From Zygaena filipendulae (taxonomy: Eukaryota > Arthropoda > Insecta > Lepidoptera > Zygaenidae): a stretch of DNA of 64,000 bases. The notes under the pieces were generated by a model. It was given only the letters and a program-made list of their open reading frames with translations. It did not search any database and was not told the origin of the DNA. The stretch is taken from the NCBI GenBank assembly GCA_907165275.2, contig OU015655.1, positions 13,962,501 to 14,026,500 of the forward strand. The letters run 5' to 3'. Position numbers and translations under genes: made by a program. Below, piece by piece: positions 10,660 to 22,689 of this stretch; position 1 is the first letter of the stretch; each line of letters starts with the position of its first letter.

Positions 10660-10661
<2 letters not shown>

Positions 10662-10693
<32 letters not shown>
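10662..10693. repeat. (TA)n microsatellite
   Basis: Long run of TA dinucleotides. Confidence 0.95.
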
Positions 10694-10699
<6 letters not shown>

Positions 10700-11029
10700 C
10701 CGACTAACCCTCTATATTCTTGTTGTTGAATGTGCACACCGTCGTCGGTATTACGTGACTGGAGTACGAAATAGCGCAACTGCACCAAAGCCGCAACGCT
10801 AAGTGTTTTGCGATTTCAATCTTTCGAGACAGTAAAATTAAGTACCTAACCACTAGAGCAACCATCTTCAAGTAACAAGCAAAGAGGTTAGTTACTTATA
10901 TAACGCAAACATTTATATATATAACAATCGAGCACGTGGAAGATTAATAAATATACTTACATATATGTAATACGAAATTACTGAAAAGTTAGGTATTCTG
11001 ACTTTGTTACATTTTCTTTTTTTTATGTC

Positions 11030-11275
11030 ATAGGGGGCAAACGGGCAAGTGGTACACCTGATGGTAAGTGATTACGGCCGCCCATAGACATCTGCAACAC
11101 CAAAAGGCATGCAGGTGCGTTGCCGACCTGGAATGGGGATGGGAACTGGCTTTCAAGTGGGGCTGCCGGGACACACCGTTAGGTGCTTGGCGACAGATTT
11201 GCAACTTGAAGGTGGTAGCTAGCCAGCCGGGCACTAGAGAGCGCCCTACCACCATGCAATGCATATTTGGAGATC
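11030..11275. repeat. Dispersed lepidopteran repeat (CAAACGGGCAAGTGG type)
   Basis: GGCAAACGGGCAAGTGG, CACCTGATGGTAAGTGATTA and GCAGGTGCGTTGCCGACC form a block I recall as very common between genes in Lepidoptera. The ORFs across it are not host genes. Only one copy is in this window, so the family call rests on recall. Confidence 0.55.
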
Positions 11276-11472
11276 TTGTTCTAACGAATATACTATACTA
11301 ATGCTCGTATTAAAGAGAAGGGTCAATTGGGTCAAATGATTGTTGATGACGCGACGGTTACTTTACACATCCTGTACCTATAAGTTTGTATCGTAGAAAC
11401 CGAGCACAATATCACATCCACACATTTGTAGTCCAAACGACTCATGATAAAAAACAGTCCTCCGTTACGTCT

Positions 11473-11764
11473 GTCTTATATAATAAAAATGAATCGCCAA
11501 ATGTGTTGCTAAGCGCATAACTTCCAAACGACTGCACTAAATTGGATAATTGTTTATTGTCAGGACAAGGTTTATACAAATGAAGTTTGGAGTTCCTGCG
11601 GGAATTCCGAAACTCATGCGGGTGAATCTCCAAAACCGTTGGACCAATATTGACGGGACTTTCATTGCTAATTAGCTGGTGTTATAAGGAATACATTAGG
11701 CTACTTTGCGAGTTCCTGCGGGAATTCCGCAACTCACGCGTGTGAAACCGCGGGGCATAGCTAG
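11473..11764 (+). mobile_element. Helitron with duplicated 3' module
   Basis: Contains GTTCCTGCGGGAATTCCG followed by a hairpin-like stretch twice, the second ending CGGGGCATAGCTAG at 11764. The minus-strand copy at 21189-21490 has the same dimeric plan. Confidence 0.75.
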
Positions 11765-11879
11765 TTGGCAATAAACTCAAAAAATACTGAACGGACTTCA
11801 TGGGGTTTCACCACTAGAGGTTCAGGTATATAAAATTAGTCATTTGTGTAAAATGGTTGAATTATAACGTTCATAATTG

Positions 11880-12004
11880 TTGGAAATGTTGGAACAATTG
11901 CATTAAGTTTTACATACTACACGTTGTCAGAGGTACAGAGAAGGGCATAGGGTTCCCGCGCGAACTCCGAAATTATCGCGGGTAAAACCGCAGGCAACAG
12001 CTAG
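11880..12004 (+). mobile_element. Helitron 3' fragment
   Basis: ACACGTTGTCAGAGGTACAG body, decayed hairpin and CAGCTAG end at 12004; the 5' limit is unclear. Confidence 0.6.
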
Positions 12005-12339
12005 TTATAGATTTTGCTCACAAACTCAGACGGTTATAATCGAGAATTTTATTCAACTTTTTATGTCAGCCGATTTGATGAGGTACAATTATTAAAAACC
12101 ACCCATAAAACGTAGTGTCTTTGATTATGGCCGCAGCATACTTTGTAATGTCCTCATATGTGTGGATAAATTGCCCCAAGAAGCAGTAAAGTTCTCGGCC
12201 ATCAACATTACGAGGGCATAAAATAGCCGACTACCCGCAGGACGTTTAGAGGTTGATCGCATTTCTTCCTAATACTTTCTATTACAATGTCTGTATGAAC
12301 ATCCAACACGCTGGTTGTCCTCACAACTCTTATTTATTA

Positions 12340-12514
12340 CTAGCTGTGCCCCGCGCTTTCATCCACGTTTTTTTCGGAGTGCCAGGATAAAAGTATCCTA
12401 TGTCTTTCTCTGCGCCCCTGACAACGTGTATGCAAAATTTCATGATGATCGATTAAGCCGTTAAGGCGTGAAAGCGTAACAGACAGAGTTACTTTCGTAT
12501 TTAAATATTACCTA
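12340..12514 (-). mobile_element. Helitron, non-autonomous
   Basis: CTAG at 12340, eroded hairpin, full body to the 5' end next to the following copy. Abuts 12515-12712 tail to head. Confidence 0.75.
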
Positions 12515-12712
12515 CTAGCTGTTCCCACGGTTTCAGCCCGCTAATTTCGGAGTTCCCGCGGGGATTCTGGGATAAAAAGTATTCTTTGTCCTTCTCTGGA
12601 CCCCTGACAACGTGTATGCAAAAAATCATGACGATTCATGGTTGGGCCGCTATGATGTGAAAGCGTAACAGACAGACAGACAGAGTTACTTTCGCATTTA
12701 TAATATTAGAAG
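12515..12712 (-). mobile_element. Helitron, non-autonomous
   Basis: CTAG at 12515, CCCGCGGGGATTC module, 5' end TAATATTATAAATGCG on the minus strand. Confidence 0.75.
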
Positions 12713-12791
12713 GAATATACTTATTAGGGAAATGGGGATTTTTGTACGCAATATAAACATTCTGAAAATTTGTAACAAAATACCTAGTCCT

Positions 12792-12965
12792 TACTACATA
12801 ATTATAAGCGCGAATGTGAGTTTGTTTGTTACGCTTTCACGCCGTAACTACTCAACCGATTGTCATGAAATTCTGTATACACGTTCTCATGGGTACAGAA
12901 AAGGAAACAAGCTACTTTTGTATCGGAATTCCTGGGGGAACTCCGAAATTATCGAGGAAGAAAAC
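12792..12965 (+). mobile_element. Helitron, decayed 3' end
   Basis: ATTATAAGCGCGAATGTGAG start and normal body; the hairpin has mutated and CTAG is lost. Confidence 0.6.
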
Positions 12966-13699
12966 GCTATTATATTACAAAAATTAAAGCAATACAAAAC
13001 TCAGTTTTAGCCATAGCTTTACATTCAGTTATAGGATTTTTATTGTCCTTTTGTCCACTTTAATTGGCAGACGAGTAACAGGGATGAGAAATGTATACCA
13101 TACCTACTACCACTGCAGGAATTTTTATTGTTTTATTGGAATAAATTTGGAGCATAAAAGGTTTTATTCATAAAAACAATAGATATAGAGTACGCTTTGT
13201 TTTTGTTATCATTCAACAACTCACAACAATAAAGTGAGAACGATATCGAAAATAATATTTAAAAATATACCCAACGGTCTGTTCATACAAAGGTTAGTAC
13301 ATAGATGTATTGGTTCGAGCATGCTTTGGCGAATAACACTCCAAGTGCTCAATGCAATATGATTTTTTTATACGTTCGCAATATTAAATCGTATTACTGA
13401 GATCGAGGTACGTTCGTCTTGCGTGCCAACGATGTTGTTGTACGCTTGATTTATTGTTATCTTTGATCGGATTCAATTTGTTCTACGATTATTGTATGAG
13501 AACGTTGTATTTTCAGTTAGAGTAGTACTGAAAGTAGTTATCTACATATTTTCAGAAGTGATATTATTACATGACTACAATAACTTTATTTTGTTCCGAC
13601 GGCTTCGCTTTATATTTGTTACCTTATTTTTACGATTTAAACCCGCTGCCTGTTCTATACACTATGCAAAAAATTTGTCTTTTTGGTATAAAACAATTT
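12966..13699. other. Intron sequence, nothing recognised
   Basis: AT-rich, no repeat end or exon seen. Confidence 0.4.
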
Positions 13700-14104
13700 A
13701 GCCGTACCCTCTGAGAATTCCCTGGATGGATTGCATTAAGTTAAATAGAGAGGACACTGTAACTGCTATGCGACTTCGCTCGAAAAAAACATTGACGCCT
13801 AATTGTTCAGAGTGCGGGGTTGTAGAGGATGTCTATCATATCCTGATGGAGTGCGTGCGAAACGAGGTTCTACGAAATACACATTGCAAATTTTTGTCAC
13901 ATACGAGTAACATGGGGAGATGTATTATGTAATATTGCATTGGCCGACCCTTCGTCAGAGGAGGCAAAACTTTTGTACATGCTGTATAGCAGTAGTAGTA
14001 GAAACTAATTAAGTTTAAAAAATTTTTGTACACCATATCAGGGCGACATAATCGCATATGCGATTAAGCCCTCTTAATAAAGAGAAAATAATAATAATAA
14101 TAAT
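13700..14104 (+). mobile_element. LINE 3' end (non-LTR retrotransposon remnant)
   Basis: Encodes about 65 residues typical of the end of a non-LTR polyprotein: NREDTVTAMRLRS, then a zinc-binding CSECG...HILMEC pattern (Cys-x2-Cys, His-x3-Cys). The frame closes at 13932. It is followed by a short 3' UTR and an AATAAT-repeat tail (to 14104), which marks the true 3' end. 5' truncated, as is usual for LINE copies. Confidence 0.7.
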
Positions 14105-14943
14105 GTTGAATCAAGTTCAAACGCCATTTGCAAATCGCCCATAGTGAAATTTATGCTTTAATTACCATTTGCACGTGAAAAAAATTGAAATTTAAGCTTA
14201 ATCATGCTGGGTTATGAACCTCACAAAGTCACAACACTTAAAAATTAGGCGTCAAAATACGGTAAATTTCACAGCTAGGTAAGTATCCCAACGACCTTTA
14301 TGAGATAAAACGAAAACGATTATTGTTATCTCAAACAAATGAAAAATTCCTATTTAATTAAATTTTAAATTGCCCTTAATCTAAACTTACCTACAAAACG
14401 TTATAAATAGCGAGTACCTTCTAGGGGCACGTTTCCAACATAAGGATGGATCCAGATATTCTTGGGCATGCTGGATCCAGGTGCGGATACGTAATCAACA
14501 AAAACAATTAGTAACTATTTCTTTCTGCCGACAAGATATTGAAAGATGAAAAGGCATTCGTTTTTCCGAACATTACCCAGCTAGCCGGGAAACCACTCGG
14601 TTACAATATAATTTCGACATATTATACAGGCTGTAAGGTAATCTTGGTAAGGTGTAAGGTAAGGTAAAGGTCGGGATTCCAGGAACTCCAGGGTTTGTGA
14701 GTTCGTGAGATTGTAGGAGTGATCTCTGGATCTACTGGACCTACTTTAAAAATTCTTTTACTTATTGGAAGTTACAGTGATTCAAGGAGTTTGTGAGTTT
14801 GTGAGGTTTTAGGGGGGTGGTCGCTGGATCTACTGAACCGATTTTAAAAATTGTTTCACTTATATCAAGCTAAATTGATCCTGAGTGAATACTGAAGCTA
14901 AATTAATCCTGAGTGACATAGGGTACTTTTTGTCCCGGCATAA
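14105..14943. other. Intron sequence, mostly unrecognised
   Basis: AT-rich. Around 14690-14880 two imperfect copies of a short block (GTTTGTGAGTT...GGATCTACTG) repeat about 115 bp apart; these may be worn Helitron or LINE pieces. Confidence 0.35.
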
Positions 14944-15513
14944 TAGTACATTGTTATCCTAGGGGTGAAAGTAACTTATTTAGTCCCGAGACGGGGTTCG
15001 ATCGAATAGATCGAGGGACTAAATAAGTCTTTCTCCCGAAGGTAACACTTTTCATTACGAATGCAAGGAAAGTCAAAATAAAAATAGGAATTAGCTAAAG
15101 AAAAAATGAGTGAAGATCGGATAGTCGCTTGACACTTTCCCACCTATTTCTTTTTCTTTGGCCGGCTAGCTATTCAGCCAGCATTTTTTATTTACATTGT
15201 GGCGACCTAAAAAAATATTATCTTTAATTATTAATTAAAGAAAATAAAAAAATATAAATAGGAATTAGCTTAAGAAAAAGTGAGTGAATTTTATTTTAAT
15301 TAATACCTACTTAAACTTTACGTTATTTCAATTTTACATCGCGCTGGCTGTATAGAAAGTTGAAACATGGTTCAATAGAAATGTGAAAATAGACCTAGTT
15401 TTTTTTTAATAATTTGACAGTTGTCAGTTGAAAGCGATTCTCCCTAGGGCTGAAAAGGGTTACTTTCAACCCGCTTCTCAGGCAACTTCAGACCTACTTT
15501 CCGAGTATGAGTA
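14944..15513. mobile_element. Non-autonomous element, GTCCCGAGACGGGG family, copy 1
   Basis: About 570 bp from TAGTACATTGTTATCCTAGG to CTTTCCGAGTATGAGTAA. Near-identical to 60182-60803; shortened relatives are at 20442-20597 and 45671-46009. Inner palindromic pieces are AGTCCCGAGACGGGG and CCCTAGGG. No ORF. Confidence 0.7.
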
Positions 15514-15865
15514 AACCTTAATAAGTATTTTTTTGCAAATTATCCATAATATACAAACTTGATAGGTAATTGAGCGCACAAGTTGCGGATTCACTGAGGA
15601 TCAGATAAATGGGAATAAATTATTTTATTTCAAATTTAATTAGCAGGTATCTCGATTGTAGTCGGTGCCATGTAATCCGAGGTTGGAATGCTCTGATATT
15701 AAATTTATAATTGTAACTACCACTAACTTATTAATGAACATTCCATTATGTGTATTTTGCATTCGACATAGTAGCTGGAGAAAATTATAAAATGTCAGCA
15801 TAATGTATGGCGAGTGTAATTTTAGTGGCTTCGCCTACTATGATATTTACTAAATATTGTATATC

Positions 15866-16089
15866 TAATATATATAAATGTGTCGCGTTGTTTGTCCGCG
15901 ATGGACTCCTAAACTACTGAACGGATTTTGATAAAATTTGTAACCATTTATAATATGGTCCAACTTAAAAGATAGGATAGTTTTTATCCTGGAATTCCCT
16001 CGGGAACTGAAGGACATACAGTACTTTTTTCCCGCAACCTCCGCGGGAACTCCGAAATTACCGCGGATGAAATCGCGGGGGACAGCTAG
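15866..16089 (+). mobile_element. Helitron (TAATATATATAAATG subtype)
   Basis: Full length with two CCGGAATTCCC/CCGCGGGAACTCC modules and CAGCTAG end; sister of 19329-19557. Confidence 0.85.
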
Positions 16090-16153
16090 TATGTATATAT
16101 AACATGTATGTATGTACAGCCAGCATTACAAATATGTACTAGCTTATATACTA

Positions 16154-16450
16154 CTAGCTGTTCCCCGTGGTTTCACTTGCGTTAGTTTCGGAGATCCCGC
16201 GGGCATTCCGAGACAAAAGTAGTTACTACCCTATATTTTTTTCTGTACCTACCTTTGATATCGTAGGTAGTGTGCAAAATTTAATAAAGTTTCTTCCGGG
16301 TTTATTTCGAAATTCCCGTGGTAATTCCGGGATAAAAAGTAGCCTATATCCTTCTCTGTACACCTGACAGCGTGTATGCTAAGTTTCGTGGTGATCGGTT
16401 GAGCAGTTTAGCCGTGAAAGCGTAACAAACAAACTCACTTTCGCTTTATA
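16154..16450 (-). mobile_element. Helitron with duplicated body
   Basis: CTAG at 16154 and two successive module-body units (from GTTTCGGAGATCCCG and from TTATTTCGAAATTCCCG). Same dimer plan as 50720-51040. Confidence 0.75.
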
Positions 16451-16618
16451 TATTATTTATTTATTTATTTAAACTTTATGCACATCATGGTACAAAAGGC
16501 GGACTTAATGCCACAGTGGCATTCTCTGCCAGTCAACCTTCAGGTAGTACAGAGAGCTCACTTGGCGGTGCATTTACGATATATATTTAGATAAAAACTT
16601 ACATAGATATAGATACTC

Positions 16619-16695
16619 ACATACATACATACATACATACATACACAGACACATACATACATACATACACAAACACATACATACATACATACATA
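16619..16695. repeat. (CATA)n microsatellite
   Basis: Tetranucleotide run with a few interruptions. It explains the Tyr/Val/Cys-rich open frame on the minus strand here. Confidence 0.95.
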
Positions 16696-16811
16696 AATAC
16701 GAAGCATACACAATAATAGAAACACATCGAGCACAAATAAACATATAATATAATACTTACACAATAACATAAATAGAAAATTTAAATACATATAGTAAAA
16801 TAGAATACAAA

Positions 16812-17470
16812 CTATTGCTTGCTGAGGAGATGCCGATACACTCTAAATTTAAAACTAAATTTAGTTTGAGCCAGACGAATGTCAGTGGGTAGCGAGTTCC
16901 AGAGCTGAATAGCCTGAAGAGTGAACGAATTGGAGACGAAACTAGTACGGTGAGAAGGTATGCTCAAGAGAAGGTTGGCGGCTGAGCGAAGTGGTCTTTC
17001 ATGCATGGAAGATAGTAGTTGGAATCGGTTTTTTAAATATAAAGGAGATGCTGGATCGTTCAGGATCGAATACAGGCTGCAAGCCAACCTTAACTGTCGT
17101 CGATTACGTATGGTGAGCCACTTAAGCTGAGAACGGTAGAACGACACGTGGTCATACTTACGTAGGCCGAAGATATAGCGGATACAATTATTGAGAAGAC
17201 GGTCCAGTTTGTTTAGGAGATCCTCATTCAGATCACAATAACACACATCCGCATAATCAATTATGGGTATCACTAGCGCCTGGACCAGCAATTTTTTGGT
17301 ACAGGTTGGAAAAAAATTTTTGTATCTGTACAGAGAACGTAGTGTACCTGTTACTTTGGCAGATACCTCGCTTACTTGCTTATTCCAGCTGAGAGTATGA
17401 TCAATATGCAAACCGAGATCTTTAACATGTTGCTCGAACGGAATGACAGTATCGTGATATTTTAAGGATA
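16812..17470 (-). mobile_element. LINE reverse transcriptase C-terminal fragment
   Basis: An open frame of about 217 codons ending at 16812. It starts mid-protein (VKDLGLHIDHTLSWNKQVSE), the block just after the RT palm in non-LTR retrotransposons, then ALVIPIIDYADVCYCD, LDRLLNNCIRYIFGLRKYDH, WLTIRNRRQLRLACSLYSIL, and LWNSLPTDIRL at the end. Most like the Jockey/CR1 group. The RT catalytic YxDD part and everything upstream are missing, so the copy is dead on arrival. The frame is uninterrupted, which suggests a fairly recent insertion. Confidence 0.85.
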
Positions 17471-17877
17471 GAAATAAGATTCAACGATTAACTGTACAAG
17501 TGGTGTTTAGAAATTGTAGCAATATATATATATATGTTTCTGATAACTTATATATAACTTTTCTACATCATTCAGCCCAAAATTAACCGGTATTCGAAAG
17601 ATAACTACAAAAAGGCGTTTAATACCATATGATTGTCTTAATTAATCTCTCTTTCTCGCAGGAACTTCGTAATATACAGCCTCAAGAGCCGCAATTCAAA
17701 TGTTAATTAAGTTTTGGAGCGTCGCGTCGCGTCGTCGAGAAGTTTTACTAATTCAAGTTTAAAGGTGTGCTTAAATGACGCTTTACAAAAGAATATAAAA
17801 TGTAAGATGAAAACATTTTCCGAATACTTCAATTCACATTTCGGTGATTACAGTGCAAGATACTTATTTATGAGAAT

Positions 17878-18135
17878 AGGCTATTTCAATGTTAATATCC
17901 AATAATTCCACTTGAAAATATCATGGATAAGCATAACATAAGCGACAAAATCAATAGATTATATTAAAAAATAAAATAGTTATAAACTGTTCAATTTTCA
18001 CTATGTCAGTCTCTTTCAAAAATTTTATTTTGTATGGCGGTTGTACGGTGTTGGAGTGACGTCACTATATACGTATAGGACTAGCGCTTTCCTTGTCTAA
18101 CTTGAATTTTTAAATAGTACAAAAGTACAAAAACA
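17878..18135. mobile_element. Dispersed element, pair with 30138
   Basis: About 260 bp shared with 30138-30422, from AGGCTATTTCA through ATCATGGATAAGCATAACAT to CTTTCCTTGTCTAACTTGAA. It carries GTATGGCGGTTGT and one TGACGTCAC, resembling the centre of the CRE-bearing MITE. Confidence 0.65.
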
Positions 18136-18804
18136 TAAAGTACAAATACATTTGTTGTATACGTATGCTGTAAATCTTTGTGTTGTGTCAAATAAAGTTT
18201 TTTCAATTCAATTCAATATAAAACAATAATAAAAAATAAACACTAAAATTCTCTATTATTCTAATCGACTATAATATAATATTTTGTGTATAAAATCGTT
18301 ACAACCGATAAGAAATATATTCTTTTTAACCACAAAAACGTTCGCGAAAATTCTTAGATTCAATTCAGTTAACTGAATTAAGAGAATTCATTTGAATCAC
18401 TGATTATTCCTGGATACAAATTATCGAATTGATTTTAATCTTGAAAATGGCGTCAGTAATTTAATTTATTAGCGTAAATACCAGATCCAGAGATCTTTTA
18501 CACTTTAATGTTTAATAATTAAACATTTGACTTTAACTCTGTTGTAATCTTCTTGAATAATGAAAATATCTGAGCGACCGAGCTTAGCACGTTGAGTGGA
18601 AAAGCATAACCATACACTTATTTTTCGTTGCCTGAAAACACGGATAAAACGGTTTTCTTAAAAAATGAAACCTAACTAGATCGATCTAGCGAAATTTCAT
18701 GAAATCATCATGTTTCCGAGATTCCGATTTTATATACATAATATATATTATTATTTATATAATATTAATTTTACACGCTTTATATGACTTAATTATTTTT
18801 TACA
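18136..18804. other. Intron sequence, nothing recognised
   Basis: AT-rich, no repeat boundary seen. Confidence 0.4.
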
Positions 18805-19000
18805 CTAGCTGCACCCCGCGGTTTCACCGGGGATAATTTCTAACTTTCCGCGGAAATTTCATTACAAAAGTAGGTACTCTGTGTACGTTTCTGAACTCTT
18901 GACAACGTCTATGTAAGATTTCATAATGATCGGTTTAGTAGGTACCTAGTTAAGGCGTGAAAGCGTAAAAAACAAACAAACTCACATTCGCATTTAAATA
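18805..19000 (-). mobile_element. Helitron, non-autonomous
   Basis: CTAG at 18805 with a nearly intact hairpin, eroded module, normal 5' end. Confidence 0.8.
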
Positions 19001-19328
19001 GACAGTAGTTTATAAGTAAGGTTTAGTTAGAATAATTACATTATATATATTATTATACCTATATTTTTAAGCTTAGAAACCATATGCATCCGAGTTCTAA
19101 TTCCAATAGGAATTTCAGCATTTGCCAATGACACGAAAATGGTGACAGAGAATGCGAAGAATCCGCTCGCTCGAGTGTTTCCGGAATCACACAAGGTTCT
19201 GATGCCAAAATATTAAACGAAAACTTTGTATTTGGGCCGAAGAGATGAAAAAATATGGGTTCAGCGATCTCTCTCTTACAATATGATATCCAATTTAATT
19301 TAGTCCGCGTTCGATCTTCTTTAATCTA

Positions 19329-19557
19329 TCTAATATATATAAATCACGTGTCACGTTGTTTGTCCGCGATGGACTCCGAAACTACTGAACGGATATTGAT
19401 AAAATTTTGCAACCATTTATAATATGGTCCAACTTAAAAGATAGGATAGTTTTTATCCCGGAATTCCCTCGGGAACTGAAGGACATAAAGTACTTTTTCC
19501 CGCAACCTCCACGGGAACTCCGAAATTACCGCGGATGAAATCGCGGGGGACAGCTAG
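19329..19557 (+). mobile_element. Helitron (TAATATATATAAATC subtype)
   Basis: Close copy of 15866-16089, ending CAGCTAG. Confidence 0.85.
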
Positions 19558-19744
19558 TAGATACATATAATGTAAATAAACTGTTAAATTCATAGCGTGT
19601 AGCAAAACATTCTAAATTAAAAATATTTATAATAAACTAGTTGTTGCCCTGTGGATTCACCTGCGTGAACTTCGGGACTCCCTCAAAAGTATCCTAAGTT
19701 ACTCAAGAATCCTTAATAAGAATAATATAAGTAAGTGTATGTAA

Positions 19745-19845
19745 TTCTTTGTAGTATATACCACATTTGCTTGGTTCCCACTACACAAGCTTTAGCTTAT
19801 GTGGGATCAAGTAGATCTGTGTGTTGTGAAGTGGATAAAAAAAAA
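19745..19845 (+). mobile_element. SINE 3' part, family 1
   Basis: GCTTGGTTCCCACTACACAA, then GATCAAGTAGATCTGTGTGT and an A-rich tail; head missing. Confidence 0.65.
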
Positions 19846-19914
19846 TAATACCGTAGCCACCTACCAGTAAGATTTTTTTGAATCTTTAAACGAGCCATTC
19901 TTGTATAAATACCT

Positions 19915-20070
19915 ATAATCTGAACCTCGGAAACGGCTCCAACGATTTTCATGAAATTTAGTATGCAGGGGGTTTCGGGGGCGATTAATCGATTTAGCTA
20001 GGTTTCATTTATTATCATTTATACACAACGAGCGAAGCTCGGTGACCCAGATATTCAATATTAATATAAT
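19915..20070. mobile_element. Dispersed repeat (GAGCGAAGCTCGGTGACCC type)
   Basis: CACAACGAGCGAAGCTCGGT also occurs at about 33628, and a related block with GGGGGTTTCGGGGGC at about 40240-40320 in reverse. A worn Helitron-like family; limits uncertain. Confidence 0.45.
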
Positions 20071-20441
20071 ATAAAGATTTACAGATCTACAGCGTCAGTA
20101 TCATTGCATCGTCAAGATGCAAATCATTTGTCTTTGGATTAAGTGAGGCACCTTCCAGTGCCTTCTAGTGATGAAAGGAAAGATTTTTACAGACACAACA
20201 CCCATTAACAAGTGGAATGAGTTTCCACGATATCGATAGGAACGACCGAAAGTTATATTCCGCCATAACTTCTGTGTCGGCAGTGAAAATAACAACACAG
20301 CCATAAACGGCACAAAGCAATCAAGATCAGACACTGATCAAACACAACACATTTAATTACTAACCTAAAATGTGTTAACCGTCTCGTCAAAAGAATGCAG
20401 AATGAGCTTTTGTCACATCTACTATTGAAAAGATTTTTTCA

Positions 20442-20597
20442 TTACTCATACTCGGAAAGGTCTGAAGTTGCCTGAGAAGCGGGTTGAAAGTAACACTTTT
20501 CAGCCCTAGGGAGAATCGCTTTTAACTGACAGCTGGATACTGCAGAAACTCAACTTTTACTTTTAGTTACTTTCACCTCTAGGATAACAATGTACTA
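20442..20597. mobile_element. GTCCCGAGACGGGG family, internally deleted copy
   Basis: Reverse orientation: TTACTCATACTCGGAAAG at one end, GGATAACAATGTACTA at the other. The middle seen in 14944-15513 is gone. Confidence 0.65.
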
Positions 20598-20894
20598 TTT
20601 GTGCTTTCTTATTCGATTTGTCATTTAGCCAGTTTCAAGTATAAATAATAAGTTAGATGCACAAATTAGCGTTTAGCATCGTTGTACGGTTTGAACTTGT
20701 AGGCCATGGTACTGAATGGACTACAAGAACTTTCTTGGAGCTCGGAAATCTTCCTGAGCACACAAAAAACCGTCACTGTGAAAATTAATGTCCAATACAG
20801 CACCATAAAACTTTTTGTGCTTGTTTGTTAAAGTACCTACCATACAAGGGCCCTTATTCACTATGACCATAACATGCCGCGCTAAGATAAGACG

Positions 20895-21080
20895 TTTCGA
20901 GAAATTTCGAGATAAAAAGTACCCTATGTGCTTTTCTGGTGACAACGTGCATGCCAAATTTCATCCAAATCCGTTTAGCCGTTTTTGCGTGATTGAGTAA
21001 CAAACATCCAAACATTCAAACATCCACACTTATAATATTCACATTTCATTTCATATCCACATTTATAATATAAGTAGGAT
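20895..21080 (-). mobile_element. Helitron, decayed 3' end
   Basis: Body CGAGATAAAAAGTACCCTAT to TTATAATATAAGTAGGAT; hairpin and CTAG lost. Confidence 0.6.
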
Positions 21081-21188
21081 TAAAGTACACAACACAGATT
21101 ACACGTCTTATATATACAAAACACACACACACAGACCTTGCGATTTTATACTTATATGGGAGATTTAATGATCCTTTTTATATAAGCA

Positions 21189-21490
21189 CTAGCTGTGCCC
21201 CGCGGTTTCACCCGCGTGAGTTTCGGGATTGCCGCAGGAACTCCAATGAAGTCTAATTTACTCATAAAAACAGCTAATTGGTAGTAAAAGTCCCGTCAAT
21301 ATCGGTCCAACAGTTGCGGAAATTCACCCGCGTGAGTTTCGGAATTCCCGCAGGAACTCCAAACTTCTTTTATATAAACCTTGTCCTGACAATAACGAAC
21401 ACAAAAAAAATCAATTATCCAATTTGGTGCAGTCGTTTGAAAGTTATGCACTTAGCAACACATTTGGCGATTCATTTTTATTATATAGAT
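21189..21490 (-). mobile_element. Helitron with duplicated 3' module
   Basis: CTAG at 21189, intact hairpin, then a second GGAATTCCCGCAGGAACTCC module. Minus-strand sister of 11473-11764. Confidence 0.75.
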
Positions 21491-21977
21491 TCCAACATTA
21501 GGAGAAACCGTGTCTAAAGCTTGCGGCACTGGAGGTAAGTTAAGGCACAAATAATATAATACCTACTATAAGGCTACCAAAGCGTGGCGGTGAAGGAGTT
21601 AAATCACAGAACAGAAAATAACATAGAAGGTACATCTACTTAGTATAGTGTGAAAACAGATGAAAACCTGTGTCGCCGGGTGATTTTCGCACACAAAACT
21701 ATTCACCGCGCACTAAAACATTCATTAACGTAAAAAAATATATTAAACGCTACGGTTACACTTGATCACTATGTTCAAAATTCACAATTTTGGGAATATT
21801 TTGTGGTGAATACACTTGGGATGGCAGCAGACGAGGTTTTGGGCAAGTTAGAGCATTTTACCTAACTTCCTTTGCAACGGCAGCACGCCTGCCCCGCCTC
21901 CGAGTCCTCTCTAGTTAATTTATTTGCTCTGCGGGTTAAACAGTCAAGAATGTAAGGGCGAGAATATATTTAGTTAC
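21491..21977. other. Intron sequence next to the linker exon
   Basis: No repeat end recognised. Donor side of the 16.3-kb intron. Confidence 0.4.
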
Positions 21978-22144
21978 CTGTGGCGATCGTCTGCTGTCGT
22001 TTCGCGGCGGAGGCGGAAGAAGTTCCAGATGTTTCGGTCTGTGCTGCTCCTCCCCTCCCCTTGCACCTTCCGCCTTGGAGGTCGAGGCCGCCCCTGACTC
22101 CGACGGATCGCACTCAGAAGCAGCTTCTGCTAAATCAATGTACA
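21978..22144 (-). CDS. NOS1AP: NOS1AP acidic/proline linker exon
   Basis: A 167-bp exon between TTGGAAG| and CCACAG|GTAACT. It begins in phase 1 (completing a codon left by the 29915-30068 exon) and ends in phase 0. Reads VYIDLAEAASECDPSESGAA, a Glu/Gly/Ala-rich stretch, then LELLPPPPRNDSRRSPQ. This is the variable region between the PTB domain and the coiled coil, where vertebrate NOS1AP also has an acidic segment and a Leu-Leu-Pro patch. No domain is seen; it is likely a flexible spacer. The phase match on both sides and the high GC against an AT-rich intron support it, though sequence homology is weak. Confidence 0.8.
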
Positions 22145-22689
22145 CTTCCAATTTCGAAAGTTTTATAAACCTCTTTCAATAGACAAATCGGAAATAACGA
22201 TATGAACGAGGCATTTGAACTTTGTTTTGTTCAGTTACATGGAAATAATGAAAGGCAAACTGATCATCAAAGGAGAAAAAAGATGAAAGATAGCCTTCAT
22301 ATTATATTAAATCCAATAAAAAGGTATAGCCGTATATTGATCTAATCATAAATAATAAACGACTCTCCACAGTTCGGTAGTTCTCTATGCTTACCTACCT
22401 ATTTATCGAAAAATATCACAATAAGGTAGTGTGCTGAGGTATTAAGTCCAACGGTGCATTTATCACCTCTTTCAGTATTGTATTCTATTTAGTATATTAT
22501 AAGTAGTGTATTATAGAAGTTACAGTATTTATGTTGTGTACTTGACTAATAATTTATTTACTTGTATTTTTTACTGCAATTTAAGTTATTATATTTTTTT
22601 TTAGTTGGTTTATTTATATTTATATTTATTCAAAAAAGTACGATATTATAAATTTTTCCTCTTCTTTTGTTACCCCCGTCCGTGCGTGA
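22145..22689. other. Intron sequence, nothing recognised
   Basis: AT-rich start of the 7.8-kb intron on its acceptor side. Confidence 0.4.

Noticed and set aside
16558..16791. 77-codon minus-strand frame
   Set aside because: Made by the CATA microsatellite.
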